64,000 nt of DNA from Stenotrophomonas maltophilia (GTDB taxonomy: Bacteria > Pseudomonadota > Gammaproteobacteria > Xanthomonadales > Xanthomonadaceae), in assembly GCF_023518235.1 (NCBI RefSeq), contig NZ_CP090423.1:2901001-2965000 (forward strand), in the 5' to 3' direction. The position numbers and the translations under genes are program-made. The notes under the pieces are model-generated. The model was not told the DNA's origin, ran no database searches, and saw nothing but the letters and a program-made list of their open reading frames with translations. Positions 1 to 9,478 of the stretch are shown here, one piece after another. The stretch's first letter is position 1; each line of letters begins with the position of its first letter.

Positions 1-26
1 CTGATCGCCCAGCGATTTTTGAACAT
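1..26 (-). CDS. Possible 5' end of a leftward gene cut by the window edge
   Basis: An ATG on the minus strand at position 26 opens a frame reading MFKNRWAI up to the window edge. It would be divergent from the small lipoprotein gene at 82. Only eight codons are visible and no convincing ribosome binding site precedes the ATG, so this is a weak call with no functional assignment. Confidence 0.25.
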
Positions 27-81
27 CTCGATCGGGCCGCACGGTTAGAGTCCAGCTTCCCCCATCGGACCGGATGTCCCC

Positions 82-309
82 ATGCGTACCCTGCTTCTGC
101 TGCCGCTGGCCCTGCTCGCCGCGTGCTCCACCGCGCCCACCGAGCTGGACCCGATTTCCTACCAGTGCCAGCAGCAGCTGGATGCGTACCGCGAGCAGCC
201 GGCGCTGCGCAATCCGCGCGACGAGCGCCCGCCACTGCCGGTGGCACCGATCAGCGAGGCCTGCGACCGCGAGCTCAAGCGCAAGGGTGTGGACCGCCCG
301 CTGCGCTGA
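82..309 (+). CDS. Small putative lipoprotein, unknown function
   Basis: The 75-residue product begins with a short charged segment, a Leu/Ala-rich hydrophobic stretch and the lipobox LLAAC, so the mature protein would start at Cys15 and be lipid-anchored in the envelope. The remaining 60 residues are polar, have two further cysteines (in YQCQQQ and EACDRE), and belong to no family I recognise. The stop is followed 48 bases later by the DUF2145 gene, another exported protein on the same strand, so the two may be co-transcribed. The lipobox is clear; the function is unknown. Confidence 0.65.
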   Translation: MRTLLLLPLALLAACSTAPTELDPISYQCQQQLDAYREQPALRNPRDERPPLPVAPISEACDRELKRKGVDRPLR

Positions 310-357
310 CCGGCGTATGATCAGCGCGCGGCCCTGACCGCCGTTGAAGGTACCGAC

Positions 358-1209
358 ATGGATCGTTTCTATCGCCTGCCCCGCGCCGCGCTGCTGTTCG
401 CCAGCCTGCTGGCGACCACACCCGCCTGGGCCAACAGCACCGAGTGCCGCGAGCACTACCCCAGCGTGGCGTCGCAGGCGGCGATGCTGGACGTTGCCTG
501 GACCACCGCCGAACGCCTGGACGCGCTGCCCGAGGTGGACGTGGTGGTGGCCGCGCGCGGTGGCCAGGACCTGAGCCGTTACGGCCTGCGCCACAGCCAT
601 CTGGCCTTCCTGCTGCGCGACGACGACGGCCGCTGGCGCGCGATGCACCTGCTCAACCGCTGCAAGACCGACAGCTCGCAGCTGTACCACGAGGGCCTGG
701 GCAACTTCGTCGGTGAAAGCGCGGGGCATACCGATGTGCGCATCGGCATCCCTTCGCCGGCGTTGCGTGCGGCGCTGAAGGCGATGCTGGCCGCGCCGTC
801 GATCCAGCCCAAGGCGCTGCACGAAACCCGGTACAACGTGGTGGCCTATCCGTTCGCCACCGATTACCAGAACTCCAACCAGTGGGTGCTGGAAGTGCTG
901 GCCGCAGCAATGGCACAGGCCGACGGCGCGCCGGCCATCGTCAAGCGCGAACAGGCCCAGCAGTGGCTGCGGCAGCAGAAGTACCAGCCCAGCGTGCTGC
1001 ATATCGGCCTGGGCAAGCGCGTGGGTGCGCGCCTGTTCGTGGCCAACGCCACCACCACCGATCATCCCGCCGGCGAACGCATCTCCGGCAACTACTCGGT
1101 GGTGACGGTGGAATCGGTGTTCGACTTCCTGCACCAGCGCAGCCAGCTGCAGCAGGAACTGGTGATCCCTCATGTGCCGGTGGCTGGTGCTGCCGCCGCC
1201 GCGCCCTGA
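358..1209 (+). CDS. DUF2145 family exported protein
   Basis: The 283-residue product has a signal peptide (about residues 1-25, ending in PAWA). The mature part carries the DUF2145 hallmarks: ERLDALP, a GQDLSRYGLRHSH segment near residues 65-75, and an RCKTDSSQLYHEGLG segment near 105. The family is found in proteobacteria and is of unknown function; the conserved His/Asp/Cys residues suggest an enzyme-like fold, but that is inference. The C-terminus is a low-complexity Ala/Pro tail. It is followed 35 bases later by another exported protein on the same strand, probably in one unit. Confidence 0.8.
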   Translation: MDRFYRLPRAALLFASLLATTPAWANSTECREHYPSVASQAAMLDVAWTTAERLDALPEVDVVVAARGGQDLSRYGLRHSHLAFLLRDDDGRWRAMHLLNRCKTDSSQLYHEGLGNFVGESAGHTDVRIGIPSPALRAALKAMLAAPSIQPKALHETRYNVVAYPFATDYQNSNQWVLEVLAAAMAQADGAPAIVKREQAQQWLRQQKYQPSVLHIGLGKRVGARLFVANATTTDHPAGERISGNYSVVTVESVFDFLHQRSQLQQELVIPHVPVAGAAAAAP

Positions 1210-1244
1210 ATCCTTTCCATTTTCCTCGCTCCCTGGAGGTCTGC

Positions 1245-1760
1245 ATGTTCCGTTGCCTGCGTGTTCCCGCGTCCGCCCTGCTGCTGTCCGCACTGCTGGT
1301 GCCCACCGTCCATGCCGGCGCTGCGCCGCAGTTGAACAGCAGCCAGGCCAGCGTGATCGTCACTTCGTTCGTGGTGCTGTCGTTGCCGCTGGCGGCCTCG
1401 ATGGGCCTGTCCGAGCTGTCCAAGGCGCCGTTCGAAGCCAGCGAGCGCCACGGCAAGGCCACCCGCACCAAGGCGGTGCCGCTGCCGCCGATGGAGGTGA
1501 AGAAGGTGGAGACCACGCCGCAGGGCGAGCGCAAGGTGCAGTTGCAGGTGCCCGACAAGGCCGACCAGACTGCCACCCTGCACTGGCCGGTTACGCCGAA
1601 GGACCAGGACCCGACGGCGGCCTTTGTGGTCGGCCAGCAGGTGCGTTTCGAGCCGACCCCGGCCGGTGCCGGCTGGAACGTGAAGGGTGCCCAGGGCCAG
1701 ACGCTTGCCTACGTGCCCACCGCCTACGCCGCCGGCGATGTGATGAGCGAAGCGCTGTAA
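1245..1760 (+). CDS. Hypothetical exported protein
   Basis: The 171-residue product has a signal peptide (residues 1-24, ending in VHAGA). I chose the ATG at 1245 because GGAGG sits six bases upstream, although the frame is open much further back. A hydrophobic stretch near residues 35-58 is followed by a segment rich in charged residues and Pro that ends in a beta-rich C-terminus (AYVPTAYAAGDV). I recognise no family. Its position directly after the DUF2145 gene suggests a shared envelope role, but nothing in the sequence says what it is. Confidence 0.7.
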   Translation: MFRCLRVPASALLLSALLVPTVHAGAAPQLNSSQASVIVTSFVVLSLPLAASMGLSELSKAPFEASERHGKATRTKAVPLPPMEVKKVETTPQGERKVQLQVPDKADQTATLHWPVTPKDQDPTAAFVVGQQVRFEPTPAGAGWNVKGAQGQTLAYVPTAYAAGDVMSEAL

Positions 1761-1835
1761 AGCTGAACGGCCGGTTTTGGCTTTGCCGCGGGCCGGGCGG
1801 ATAATGGGCGATTCCCCTTGTCCCCCTGGCTCGCC

Positions 1836-2396
1836 ATGTCCGTGCGTCCTGCCCCTGTCTTTGCCCCGCTGACCCCGAGCGCCCTGGTGCTGGCGGTACT
1901 GGCGATGGGCGCGGTGGTGCTGCTGTCGAACGTGCTGGTGCAGTACCCGATCAACGACTGGCTGACCTGGGGTGCCTTCAGCTATCCGGTGGCGTTTCTG
2001 GTCAGCAACCTGATCAACCGCCGCTTCGGCCCGGGCCCCGCACGCCGCGTGGCGTGGATTGGTTTCCTGGTGGCGGTGGTGTTGTCGGTGTGGGTGGCCA
2101 CGCCACGTATTGCCATTGCCTCGTGCTCGGCGTTCATCGTGGCGCAGCTGCTGGACATCACCGTGTTCGACCGCCTGCGCCGTGGCAGCTGGTGGCGCGC
2201 GCCGATGGTGGCCACCACCTGCAGCGCGACGGTGGACACCACGATCTTCTGGTCGATCGCGTTTGCCGGTTCGGCGCTGCCGTGGGTGAGCTGGGCCGCC
2301 GGCGACCTGGCGGTGAAGCTGGCGATCGGCGTGTGCCTGCTGGCCCCGTTCCGCGCGCTGTTGTGGAAGATGGCGCCGCTGCGCACCGCCGGCTGA
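1836..2396 (+). CDS. VUT family (YhhQ-like) queuosine precursor transporter
   Basis: The 186-residue integral membrane protein has about six hydrophobic segments. It carries the VUT (DUF165) signatures: NLINRRFGPGPARRV near residue 58, RIAIASCSAFIVAQLLDI near 92 and a DTTIFWSIAF segment near 140. Characterised relatives such as E. coli YhhQ import queuosine precursors (preQ0/preQ1) for tRNA modification. I use the ATG at 1836; an in-frame TTG at 1818 would add six residues. No queuosine synthesis genes are visible nearby, so the substrate is inferred from the family. Confidence 0.8.
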   Translation: MSVRPAPVFAPLTPSALVLAVLAMGAVVLLSNVLVQYPINDWLTWGAFSYPVAFLVSNLINRRFGPGPARRVAWIGFLVAVVLSVWVATPRIAIASCSAFIVAQLLDITVFDRLRRGSWWRAPMVATTCSATVDTTIFWSIAFAGSALPWVSWAAGDLAVKLAIGVCLLAPFRALLWKMAPLRTAG

Positions 2397-2414
2397 CCGC
2401 CATCGCTCTGGCAG

Positions 2415-2491
2415 GTGCCGACCGTTGGTCGGCACGCTCTCGCCGGGGTCATGAGCCCTGAGGGCCTGTGCCAACCGAGGTTGGCGCCTAC
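2415..2491. repeat. Two SMAG-type palindromes between convergent genes
   Basis: Palindrome one (2415-2435) has the arms GTGCCGACC/GGTCGGCAC. Palindrome two (2468-2488, followed by TAC) has the arms GTGCCAACC/GGTTGGCGC and reads GTAG at its minus-strand start. They fill the gap between the convergent ends of the transporter gene and glnE and could act as bidirectional terminators or mRNA 3' protectors. Confidence 0.6.
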
Positions 2492-2525
2492 CAGAAGCGG
2501 GCCATTGCCCAGCCATCGCTGCCGG

Positions 2526-5321
2526 TCAGGCGAACGGCAACTCCGCCTCAACGCACGCCGAAGTGATCGCCGCGCAGGCCTGTTCAATGGCCGGGGTGGT
2601 CGCTGCCAAACGTGGCCGCCGATCCAGCGTGCAGGCCAAACCCACCTCCAGCAGCGTGGCATGTGCGCTGTGCAGCGCCTGCGCAGTGCCATCGGGCAGG
2701 AAACCGGTAACGGCCAATGCATCGATCAATGATGGCGTATCACGCGGCTGCAGCAGCGCCGCATGCTGCGCGCTGCGCGCCAGCACGCCGGTCTGCAGCA
2801 GGAACTCCAGGTCCACCACGCCACCGGCGCCCTGCTTCAGGTCCAGCCGCGCGGCATCACTTCGGTCCAGCTCGGTGCGCATGCGGCCGCGCATCTTCAA
2901 CACATCGGCATACAGCGTGGCCTGATCGCGTTCGCGACCCAACGTCTGCGCGCGCACCTGCTCGAAGTCGGCCAGCAGGCTGGCATCACCGGCCACACCA
3001 CGCGCACGCACCAGCGCCTGGTGTTCCCAGGTCCAGGCGCGTTCGCGCTGATACTCGGTGTAGCTTGCCAGCGAAGACACCAGCGAACCCTTGCCGCCAT
3101 CCGGGCGCAGGCGCACGTCGATGTCGTACAGGCGCCCGGCAGCGGTGACCGCACCGAGCAGGGCCATCACCTTCTGCGCCAGGCGCGCGTACCAGCGCCC
3201 CGGTTCCAGCGGGCGCGCGCCATCGCTGGCATCCACCCCGGCCGGATTGTCGTGCAGGAACACCAGGTCCAGATCGGAACCGAAGCCCAGTTCAAGACCA
3301 CCCAGGCTGCCGTAGCCGATGATCGCGAAGCGGCCGCCGGGAATCTCGCCGTGCGCGGCGCGCATGTCCGCCTCGGCCATCGCCAGCACCGTGATGACGA
3401 CGGCCTGTGCCAGCTCGGCCAGTTGCCGGGTGCTGTCCACCGCGCCCTGACGGCCGTCCAGCGTGGCCATCGCCATGCGGAAGCTGAGCGCCAGCCGCGT
3501 CTCGTTGAGCCAGCGCAGCGCGGATTCGGGATCCTCCACCGAGAGCACCTGCCGGCACTCGGCCAGCATGCCGTCCGCATCCGGCATCGGCCCGGACACG
3601 CGCACGTCCAGCAGTTCGTCCAGCAGCAGCGGATACGCCGCCAGCCGTTCGGCCAGCAATGCGCTGCGCGCCAGCACGTCCACCAGCCGCGCCAGCGCGC
3701 TCGGCTGTTCGTCCAGCAGCGCCAGATAACTGGTCCGGCGCAGCACCGCCTGCAGCAGGCCGAGCACGCGCTTGAGCGCCGCGTCCGGTTGCGGCGAGCG
3801 CGTGGCCGCATGCAGCAGCGCCGGCAGCACGCGGTCCAGGCGTGCGCGTGCGGCGTCGGACAGCGATTTCACGCCGGTGCCCTGGGCGAAATCGCGCAGT
3901 GACTGGTCGGCGCCGTTGGCATCGAGGAAACCGGCTTCGGCCAGCAGCGGTGCATCGCTGCCGTCGGGCAGGCTGCGCCAGTAGTTGGCCAGCGCGTCAG
4001 GCGCGGCCTGTCCTTTGCGCGGTGCCAGCAGCGCGGCGAATTCGGTACTGACCCGCTGCTGCTGCACGGCCAGCGCCGCGCGCAGCACGTCCCAGTCCGG
4101 GTAGCCGAGGCCGATGGCGATGCGCTCGCGGTCCAAGGCATCGCTGGGCAGCACGTGGGTCTGCGCGTCGCGCAGCATCTGCAGGCGGTTTTCCAGGCGG
4201 CGCAGGAACAGGTAGGCCTCGCGCAGCGCGGCGCCATCCTCCGCCGCGATCTGCCCGGCGGCCACCAGTGCCTCCAGCGCCACCAGCAGGCGGCGCTCAC
4301 GCAGCGCCGGCTCGCGGCCGCCACGGATCAGCTGCAGCGCTTGGCACAGGAACTCGATCTCGCGGATGCCACCGGCACCACGCTTGATGTCTTCATGCAG
4401 TTCGCGGCGCGCGACCTCGGCGGTGATCGCCGCCTTCATCTCGCGCAGGCCATCGAGCGCGGTGAAATCGAGATAACGCCGGTACACGAACGGGCGCAGG
4501 GTCTGCAGCCATGCTTCACCGGCAGCGATATCACCGGCCACTGCACGCGCCTTCAACCAGGCATAGCGTTCCCAGTCGCGGCCCTCGCGCTGGAAATACT
4601 GGTCCATCGCCGCAAACGAAAGTGCGACGCGGCCAGCGCTGCCGAACGGGCGCAGGCGCAGGTCGACGCGGTGGCTGAAGCCATCGACCGTGGTTTCGTC
4701 CAGCAACTTGGCCAGGCGCTGGCCGAGGCGGGCGAAATACTCTTCGGCGGCCAGTGCGCGCGGGCCGTCGGATTCACCGCCGTGCGGGTAGGCGTAGACC
4801 AGGTCGATATCGGAACTGAAGTTCAGCTCGCCGCCGCCGAGCTTGCCAAGGCCGAACACCACCAGCTGCTGTGGGTGGCCCTCGGAATCACAGACCACGC
4901 CGTGGCGCTGCGCGAACTCCTGCTGCAGGGCCTCCAACGCCAGCCGCAGGCAGTCTTCGGCCAGGGTGGTGGCACCGGCCAGGGTCTGCGCCACGTCGTC
5001 CAGACCGGCCAGGTCGCGCCAGATCAGCCGCGTGGACATCGCCGCACGCCAACGCCGCAGCTGTGCCGGCCAGTCGCTGGGCTGCAGCGGGTCGAGCACC
5101 GGCGCCGGGATCGGCGGGCAACCGGGGGCAGCCAGCTGCGCCAGCAGGGCCGGCTGGCGCACCAGCGTATCGAGGGCGAAGTCGCTGGTCACAGCCAGCC
5201 GGATCAGCAGCGGCTGCAGCTCGACCGTGACGGGCTCGGGCAAAACCTGGGTCAATCGCGACAGCGCGCGGTCGACGAGCGGCTGCAGGGAGGCGGGCAG
5301 TTCAGCGGGGGCGAGGGTCAT
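2526..5321 (-). CDS. glnE: Bifunctional glutamine synthetase adenylyltransferase/deadenylase
   Basis: GlnE adds and removes AMP on glutamine synthetase according to PII status, so it sets nitrogen assimilation activity in the cytoplasm. The 931-residue product shows both nucleotidyltransferase domains: [19 protein letters not shown] near residues 157-175 (deadenylation half) and [19 protein letters not shown] near 667-685 (adenylylation half). Each is followed by its own GlnE helical region. Length fits the family (about 945). The frame is open upstream to 6005, but the homologous start is the ATG at 5321 (MTLAPAEL). It is not linked to glnA or glnB here. Confidence 0.95.
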   Translation of the reverse strand: MTLAPAELPASLQPLVDRALSRLTQVLPEPVTVELQPLLIRLAVTSDFALDTLVRQPALLAQLAAPGCPPIPAPVLDPLQPSDWPAQLRRWRAAMSTRLIWRDLAGLDDVAQTLAGATTLAEDCLRLALEALQQEFAQRHGVVCDSEGHPQQLVVFGLGKLGGGELNFSSDIDLVYAYPHGGESDGPRALAAEEYFARLGQRLAKLLDETTVDGFSHRVDLRLRPFGSAGRVALSFAAMDQYFQREGRDWERYAWLKARAVAGDIAAGEAWLQTLRPFVYRRYLDFTALDGLREMKAAITAEVARRELHEDIKRGAGGIREIEFLCQALQLIRGGREPALRERRLLVALEALVAAGQIAAEDGAALREAYLFLRRLENRLQMLRDAQTHVLPSDALDRERIAIGLGYPDWDVLRAALAVQQQRVSTEFAALLAPRKGQAAPDALANYWRSLPDGSDAPLLAEAGFLDANGADQSLRDFAQGTGVKSLSDAARARLDRVLPALLHAATRSPQPDAALKRVLGLLQAVLRRTSYLALLDEQPSALARLVDVLARSALLAERLAAYPLLLDELLDVRVSGPMPDADGMLAECRQVLSVEDPESALRWLNETRLALSFRMAMATLDGRQGAVDSTRQLAELAQAVVITVLAMAEADMRAAHGEIPGGRFAIIGYGSLGGLELGFGSDLDLVFLHDNPAGVDASDGARPLEPGRWYARLAQKVMALLGAVTAAGRLYDIDVRLRPDGGKGSLVSSLASYTEYQRERAWTWEHQALVRARGVAGDASLLADFEQVRAQTLGRERDQATLYADVLKMRGRMRTELDRSDAARLDLKQGAGGVVDLEFLLQTGVLARSAQHAALLQPRDTPSLIDALAVTGFLPDGTAQALHSAHATLLEVGLACTLDRRPRLAATTPAIEQACAAITSACVEAELPFA

Positions 5322-5345
5322 GGGCTGATTGTAGCGACCCGGTGC

Positions 5346-5419
5346 TGCCGGCCGCTGGCCGGCAAATCCGATGATCCTGCCGAAGGTTGCTGGGGTTGCC
5401 GGCCAACGGCCGGCACTAC
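5346..5419. repeat. Two SMAG-type palindromes upstream of glnE
   Basis: Two 19-base palindromes with the core TGCCGGCC...GGCCGGCA lie at 5346-5364 and 5397-5415, the second ending in CTAC (GTAG on the minus strand). They lie in the leader region of glnE, which is unusual because most copies in this window sit at gene 3' ends. Confidence 0.7.
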
Positions 5420-5457
5420 CGGTAATGGAGGTCGCGTATTCATTCTGGGCGACAGGC

Positions 5458-5612
5458 AATAAAAAAGCCCGCTTGCAGCGAACTGCCAGCGGGCTCTGCT
5501 CCCTCCCCCACGTCGGGATGCAGGGCCATCGTGCGGGCTGCGAAAGCACTTTGCACGCTGCACTGCAAAACAGAACCGGTGGGTATGGGTGAGCCCTGTG
5601 GGGAAAAGCCAT
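5458..5612 (-). ncRNA. Candidate structured small RNA with intrinsic terminator
   Basis: Between glnE and the CoA-transferase gene, the minus strand ends in a strong intrinsic terminator: a stem at 5466-5495 with a TTCG-capped inner stem, followed by a T run (plus-strand A run 5461-5466). No convincing gene feeds it. Upstream on the same strand the sequence folds: arms at 5593-5603 pair with 5506-5511 and 5522-5526. Between them lie two hairpins (TTTGCA/TGCAAA at 5550-5569 and GTGC/GCAC at 5531-5549). I could not match it to 6S, 4.5S, tmRNA or RNase P RNA. The 5' end is an estimate and I see no clear promoter. Confidence 0.45.
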
Positions 5613-5685
5613 TCCACGAAGGTAGAACCCCCCGTACGGATGAGGATGGCCGATAATCGGGTTTCCCCCCAGAAACACTGTCGTC

Positions 5686-7200
5686 ATGTCTGTTGATCGC
5701 ATCGCCAACGCGCGTCTCCGTGACCGCGTGGTCTCCGCCGAGGCCGCAGCCGCGCTGATCCAGCCCGGTGAAACCGTGGCCATGAGCGGCTTTACCGGCT
5801 CCGGGTATCCCAAGGCCGTTCCCGTCGAACTGGCCCGCCGCATCGAAGCGGTGCACGCCCAGGGCAACCCCTTCCAGATCAAACTGATGACCGGCGCCTC
5901 CACCGCGCCGGAACTCGATGGCGCGCTGGCCAAGGCCGATGGCATCGCCATGCGCATGCCGTTCCAGAGCGACCCGGATGCGCGAAACCGCATCAACGAG
6001 GGCAAGCTGGATTACATCGACATCCACCTCAGCCACGTGGCCCAGCACGTGTGGTTCGGCTTCTACGGCGAGATCGATACCGCGGTGATCGAAGTGTCGG
6101 CCATCCGCGAAGACGGTTCGCTGGTGCCCTCCACCTCGGTGGGCAACAACAAGACCTGGCTGGACCTGGCGAAGAAGGTGATCGTCGAGGTCAACGAGTG
6201 GCAGCCGGCCGGCGTCGATGGCATGCATGACATCTACTACGGCACCGCGCTGCCGCCGCACCGCAAGCCGATTCCGCTGGTGAACGCCAACGACCGCATC
6301 GGCGATACCGCGCTGCGCTGCGACCCGGACAAGATCGTGGCGGTGGTGCGCACCAACGGCCCGGATCGCAACAGCCCGTTCAGCCCGATCGATGCCACCA
6401 GCGAACAGATCGCCTCGCACCTGATCGAGTTCCTGCAGCACGAAGTGAAGAAGGGCCGCCTGCCGCCGAACCTGCTGCCGTTGCAGTCGGGCGTGGGCAA
6501 TATTCCCAATGCGGTGCTGGCCGGCTTGGCCAAGAGTGGTTTCCGCGACCTGGCCGCGTTCACCGAAGTGATCCAGGACGGCATGCTCGACCTGCTGCGC
6601 GACGGCGTGCTGAGCTATGCCTCGTGCACGGGTTTTGCGCTGAGCCCGCAGGCCAACGAGACGTTCAAGGAGCACATCGATTTCTACCGCGAGCGCATCA
6701 TCATGCGCACGCAGGAGATCTCCAACCATCCGGAACTGGTGCGCCGCCTGGGCTGCATCGGCATGAACGGCATGATCGAGGTGGACATCTACGGCAACGT
6801 CAATTCGACGCACGTGATGGGCACGCGGATCATGAACGGCATCGGCGGTTCGGGTGACTTTGCCCGCAACGGTTTCCTGTCGGCATTCCTGAGCCCGTCC
6901 ACCGCCAAGAACGGCACCATCTCGGCAATCGTGCCGATGGCCAGCCACGTCGACCACACCGAGCACGACGTGTCGGTGATCGTCACCGAACAGGGCCTGG
7001 CCGATCTGCGCGGGCTGACCCCGCGCAAGCGCGCGCAGGTGCTGATCGACAACTGCGCGCACCCGGATTTCCGCGCGCAGCTGCAGGACTACTTCGACCG
7101 TGCCAGCCGCGAGAGCTACGGCAAGCACACCCCGCACCTGCTGCCCGAAGCGCTGTCGTGGCACCAGCGTTGGCTGGATACCGGCACGATGAAGGGCTGA
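5686..7200 (+). CDS. Succinate/acetate CoA-transferase (acetyl-CoA hydrolase family)
   Basis: The 504-residue enzyme belongs to the class I CoA-transferase group that includes Acetobacter AarC and succinyl-CoA:acetate CoA-transferases. It would move CoA between acetyl-CoA and a dicarboxylate in central carbon metabolism. The catalytic glutamate is visible as Glu294 in FTEVIQDG, exactly where AarC has it, preceded by the [13 protein letters not shown] loop at 269-281 that binds CoA. Length and co-linearity are full. The start ATG lies in [15 protein letters not shown], typical of the family. It is monocistronic, flanked by SMAG repeats. Strict acetyl-CoA hydrolase activity is possible but less likely. 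Confidence 0.88.
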   Translation: MSVDRIANARLRDRVVSAEAAAALIQPGETVAMSGFTGSGYPKAVPVELARRIEAVHAQGNPFQIKLMTGASTAPELDGALAKADGIAMRMPFQSDPDARNRINEGKLDYIDIHLSHVAQHVWFGFYGEIDTAVIEVSAIREDGSLVPSTSVGNNKTWLDLAKKVIVEVNEWQPAGVDGMHDIYYGTALPPHRKPIPLVNANDRIGDTALRCDPDKIVAVVRTNGPDRNSPFSPIDATSEQIASHLIEFLQHEVKKGRLPPNLLPLQSGVGNIPNAVLAGLAKSGFRDLAAFTEVIQDGMLDLLRDGVLSYASCTGFALSPQANETFKEHIDFYRERIIMRTQEISNHPELVRRLGCIGMNGMIEVDIYGNVNSTHVMGTRIMNGIGGSGDFARNGFLSAFLSPSTAKNGTISAIVPMASHVDHTEHDVSVIVTEQGLADLRGLTPRKRAQVLIDNCAHPDFRAQLQDYFDRASRESYGKHTPHLLPEALSWHQRWLDTGTMKG

Positions 7201-7211
7201 CGCCCGCTTCT

Positions 7212-7362
7212 GTAGAGTCGAGCCATGCTCGACTCTCCTTCCCCGTGCAGCCGAGCATGGCTCGGCTCTACAAAGGGGCAGCAGCATGACCCCAGGTACG
7301 GACATCGGGTAGAGCCGGCCGCTGGCCGGCTTCCGCAACAGCCGGCCAGCGGCCGGCTCTAC
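7212..7362. repeat. Four SMAG palindromes as two inverted pairs
   Basis: One pair is at 7212-7233 and 7250-7271 (arms of the GTCGAG / GCCGAGC type), the other at 7309-7330 and 7341-7362 (arms GAGCCGGCC / GGCCGGCT). Each pair is arranged so that the GTAG ends face outward and the pair can form one longer hairpin. They fill the space between two convergent genes. Confidence 0.85.
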
Positions 7363-7364
7363 CT

Positions 7365-8729
7365 TCAGGCGGTGCGCAGCGCCGCCAGCGATTCGGCCTG
7401 CAGCCGCTCGTAGATCTCGAACTCGTCATTCACCGCCACACCCAGCGCCTGTTCGAATGCCTCGCGGTTGGCATGCGCGGCATAGGCGCGCTGCTCCTCG
7501 CCGCCCAGGTTCGACTGGAAAATGCCCGCGGCACTGACCGGCAGGAAATCTTCGTAGACGATCGGGTCGGCCGTGGCCAGGCCCGCGGCCACCAGCACTT
7601 CGGCGGGCAGATCGGCCACGCGCTCCGGTGCGGCGCGGCCAGCGTCGGTCAGCTGGTAGCGGTAATAGCCCAGCCCTTCCTGGCGCAGGGTGTCGTGGTC
7701 ATCCGGGAAACTGGCAAACACCGCCTGCAGGCGCTGGCCGTAGTCGCCACCGGTGCTGCCGGCTCCACCGGCATCGCGCGCCTGTGCCAGCAGCTGGTCG
7801 TACAGCGCGCGGCCCTTCGGGGTCAGGGCCAGGCCGCGCTGTTCGATCTCGCCGAAACGCGCGGTGTGGGTGCCGGCATCGCCGCCTTCGCTGTCCGGGA
7901 AGTGCACGGCCTCTTCCAGCGCCTTGAAGCTGGTCTGGCGCAGCAGGATCGGACAGTCACGGCGCGGCGGGCCTTCGATCACCGCCTTGGCCGCCATGCC
8001 ATGCTCGATCATCGCAGTCTGCGCGGCATCGATGTCCAGCGTACGTGGGGTCAGGTGGTTGATGTGCGGGCCACGGAAGCTCACCACGTCGGCCACCAGG
8101 CGGTGCGCGTTGTGCAGGGCGTGGTAGGTCGGCAGGTCGACGGTGGCATCACCATGCCAGCGGAAGGTCTCCAGCGCCTGCTCGACAAAACGCTCGGCAT
8201 CGGCCTGTGACAGGCCACCGTCACGCTCGGCCTGCTCGATCAGCGCCAGCGCGCCGTCGGTGAAGATGCGGCGGCGGGCAAGGATCGTTGCCGATTCGGC
8301 ACGCAGCGCTTCGTCTTCGATCAGCTCCAGGCGCAGCAGCGAGGTGAACACGCGGAACGGGTTCTGCGCCAGCGCGGCGCCGGTGAGCGGGCGGAACGCG
8401 GTGGAATGCACCGGCACACCGGCCACCGACAGATCGTAGTAGCCCACCGGGTACATGCCCATCACCGCGAACAGGCGGCGCAGCGTGGCCAGTTCCTGCA
8501 CGGTGCCAACGCGGATGGCGCCATGGCGCTCTTCATCCAGGCGCGCGCGCTCGTCGTTGCGCTGCAGCTGCGCGGCCAGCGCCGGGTCCTGGGCCAGCAC
8601 CTGCGCGTTGATCCGCTCCACCAGTTCCACCAGCGTGCCGTACAGCGGCACTTCGGTGCGGTACATGCGGGACATGGCCTGTGCGAACAGGCGGCGGATC
8701 ACATCAGGCGAAACGAAAGAGGCGCTCAT
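7365..8729 (-). CDS. DUF1338/HglS-YdcJ family 2-oxoadipate dioxygenase/decarboxylase
   Basis: The 454-residue protein is of the VOC-fold Fe(II) family typified by Pseudomonas putida HglS, which converts 2-oxoadipate to D-2-hydroxyglutarate in D-lysine breakdown; E. coli YdcJ is another member. Visible landmarks are ERHGAIRVG (His69, Arg73), HINHLTPRTLDID (His222/His225) and RFGEIEQRG (Glu294). They agree in spacing with the metal ligands His70, His226 and Glu294 and the substrate Arg74 that I recall for HglS. No other lysine-catabolic gene is adjacent, so the pathway role is inferred from the family. Confidence 0.85.
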   Translation of the reverse strand: MSASFVSPDVIRRLFAQAMSRMYRTEVPLYGTLVELVERINAQVLAQDPALAAQLQRNDERARLDEERHGAIRVGTVQELATLRRLFAVMGMYPVGYYDLSVAGVPVHSTAFRPLTGAALAQNPFRVFTSLLRLELIEDEALRAESATILARRRIFTDGALALIEQAERDGGLSQADAERFVEQALETFRWHGDATVDLPTYHALHNAHRLVADVVSFRGPHINHLTPRTLDIDAAQTAMIEHGMAAKAVIEGPPRRDCPILLRQTSFKALEEAVHFPDSEGGDAGTHTARFGEIEQRGLALTPKGRALYDQLLAQARDAGGAGSTGGDYGQRLQAVFASFPDDHDTLRQEGLGYYRYQLTDAGRAAPERVADLPAEVLVAAGLATADPIVYEDFLPVSAAGIFQSNLGGEEQRAYAAHANREAFEQALGVAVNDEFEIYERLQAESLAALRTA

Positions 8730-8825
8730 CAGTCACTCGATTACGGGAACGGGGAACAGCTCGGGCCCGTATTGTCGCCGGAGCGCGGGGCGGCGGCGAT
8801 ATGCAGAGCAACATGAAGCAAACCG

Positions 8826-8939
8826 GTAGTGCCGGCCGCTGGCCGGCAACCCCCGGACTGCTCCTGGTAGGTGCGAACCCTGGTTCGCAGTGCTTCTGCA
8901 CCGGCCCCTGGCAGTTCCGTGCGAACCAAGGTTCGCACC
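8826..8939. repeat. Cluster of SMAG-type palindromes
   Basis: Three copies are visible: GTAGTGCCGGCC...GGCCGGCA at 8826-8848, GTAGGTGCGAACC...GGTTCGCA at 8867-8889, and GTGCGAACC...GGTTCGCAC at 8919-8938. A degenerate GTAATGCCGGGC follows on the minus strand at the next gene's stop. The 229-base gap between the two leftward genes otherwise holds nothing I can identify. Confidence 0.75.
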
Positions 8940-8958
8940 CACCGGACGCGGCCCGGCA

Positions 8959-9447
8959 TTACCGGTTGAGCTGACGCTTCAGGGTGGCATCCAGGGTGAT
9001 CGGCCGGTCCCAGTGCTGGTAGCTGGCCACGATGGCATGGCGTACGGCGCGCACATGCACGTTCTGCGGTTTCACCGGCATCCGCTTCACCACCGCCTCC
9101 CAGCCGCCCTCCGGGTTCTGGCTGAACGCACGCACGCTGTCGCGGCAGGTCTGGCCACTGGCCTTGGCCCAGAAACAGGCGAAATAGATGTCCCCGGCCT
9201 GCCAGCCATGCGTGGTGAACAGCGCGCTGATGTAGCCGCGTGGCACGCCCGCATAGCGCGACACTTCGTCAAGGAAGGCGTCGGGGTAGCGTTCGGCGTA
9301 ATGGTTGATGTCCTGCAGCTGGTCATCCACCCAGCTGTCGCCGGTCTCCACCTCATACGCGGCCGAACGCTCGGCGGTCTGCTGGGCCAGCACGGTGGCC
9401 GGCGCCAGCAGCAGGGACAACAGCAGTGCGCGCAGTCGCAGGTTCAT
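8959..9447 (-). CDS. Hypothetical exported protein
   Basis: The 162-residue product has a clear signal peptide (MNLRLRALLLSLLLAPATVLA, cut before QQ). The mature part contains two cysteines (FACFWAK and QTCRDSV) that could form a disulphide, plus a conserved-looking segment GVPRGYISALF and GWEAVVKRM. I recognise no named domain. It ends 32 bases upstream of the start side of nothing obvious; the next leftward gene upstream is the HAD hydrolase, whose stop is 31 bases away, so the two may be co-transcribed. Confidence 0.65.
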   Translation of the reverse strand: MNLRLRALLLSLLLAPATVLAQQTAERSAAYEVETGDSWVDDQLQDINHYAERYPDAFLDEVSRYAGVPRGYISALFTTHGWQAGDIYFACFWAKASGQTCRDSVRAFSQNPEGGWEAVVKRMPVKPQNVHVRAVRHAIVASYQHWDRPITLDATLKRQLNR

Positions 9448-9478
9448 GGCCCGATTCTGCCGCAGCCGCCCGTTCCTG

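Noticed and set aside
5458..5612. 6S RNA, 4.5S RNA or tmRNA identity for the candidate small RNAs
   Set aside because: The diagnostic sequences of these RNAs (for example the GGUCAGGUCCGGAAGGAAGC of 4.5S) are absent from both candidates.
5440..7338. Long minus-strand frame opposite the CoA-transferase gene
   Set aside because: Antisense shadow; the plus-strand enzyme has full-length homology features including the catalytic Glu294.
7212..7362. CRISPR array from repeated palindromes
   Set aside because: The repeats are GTAG palindromes in inverted pairs with irregular spacing and varied arms, dispersed at gene ends across the whole window, with no cas genes.
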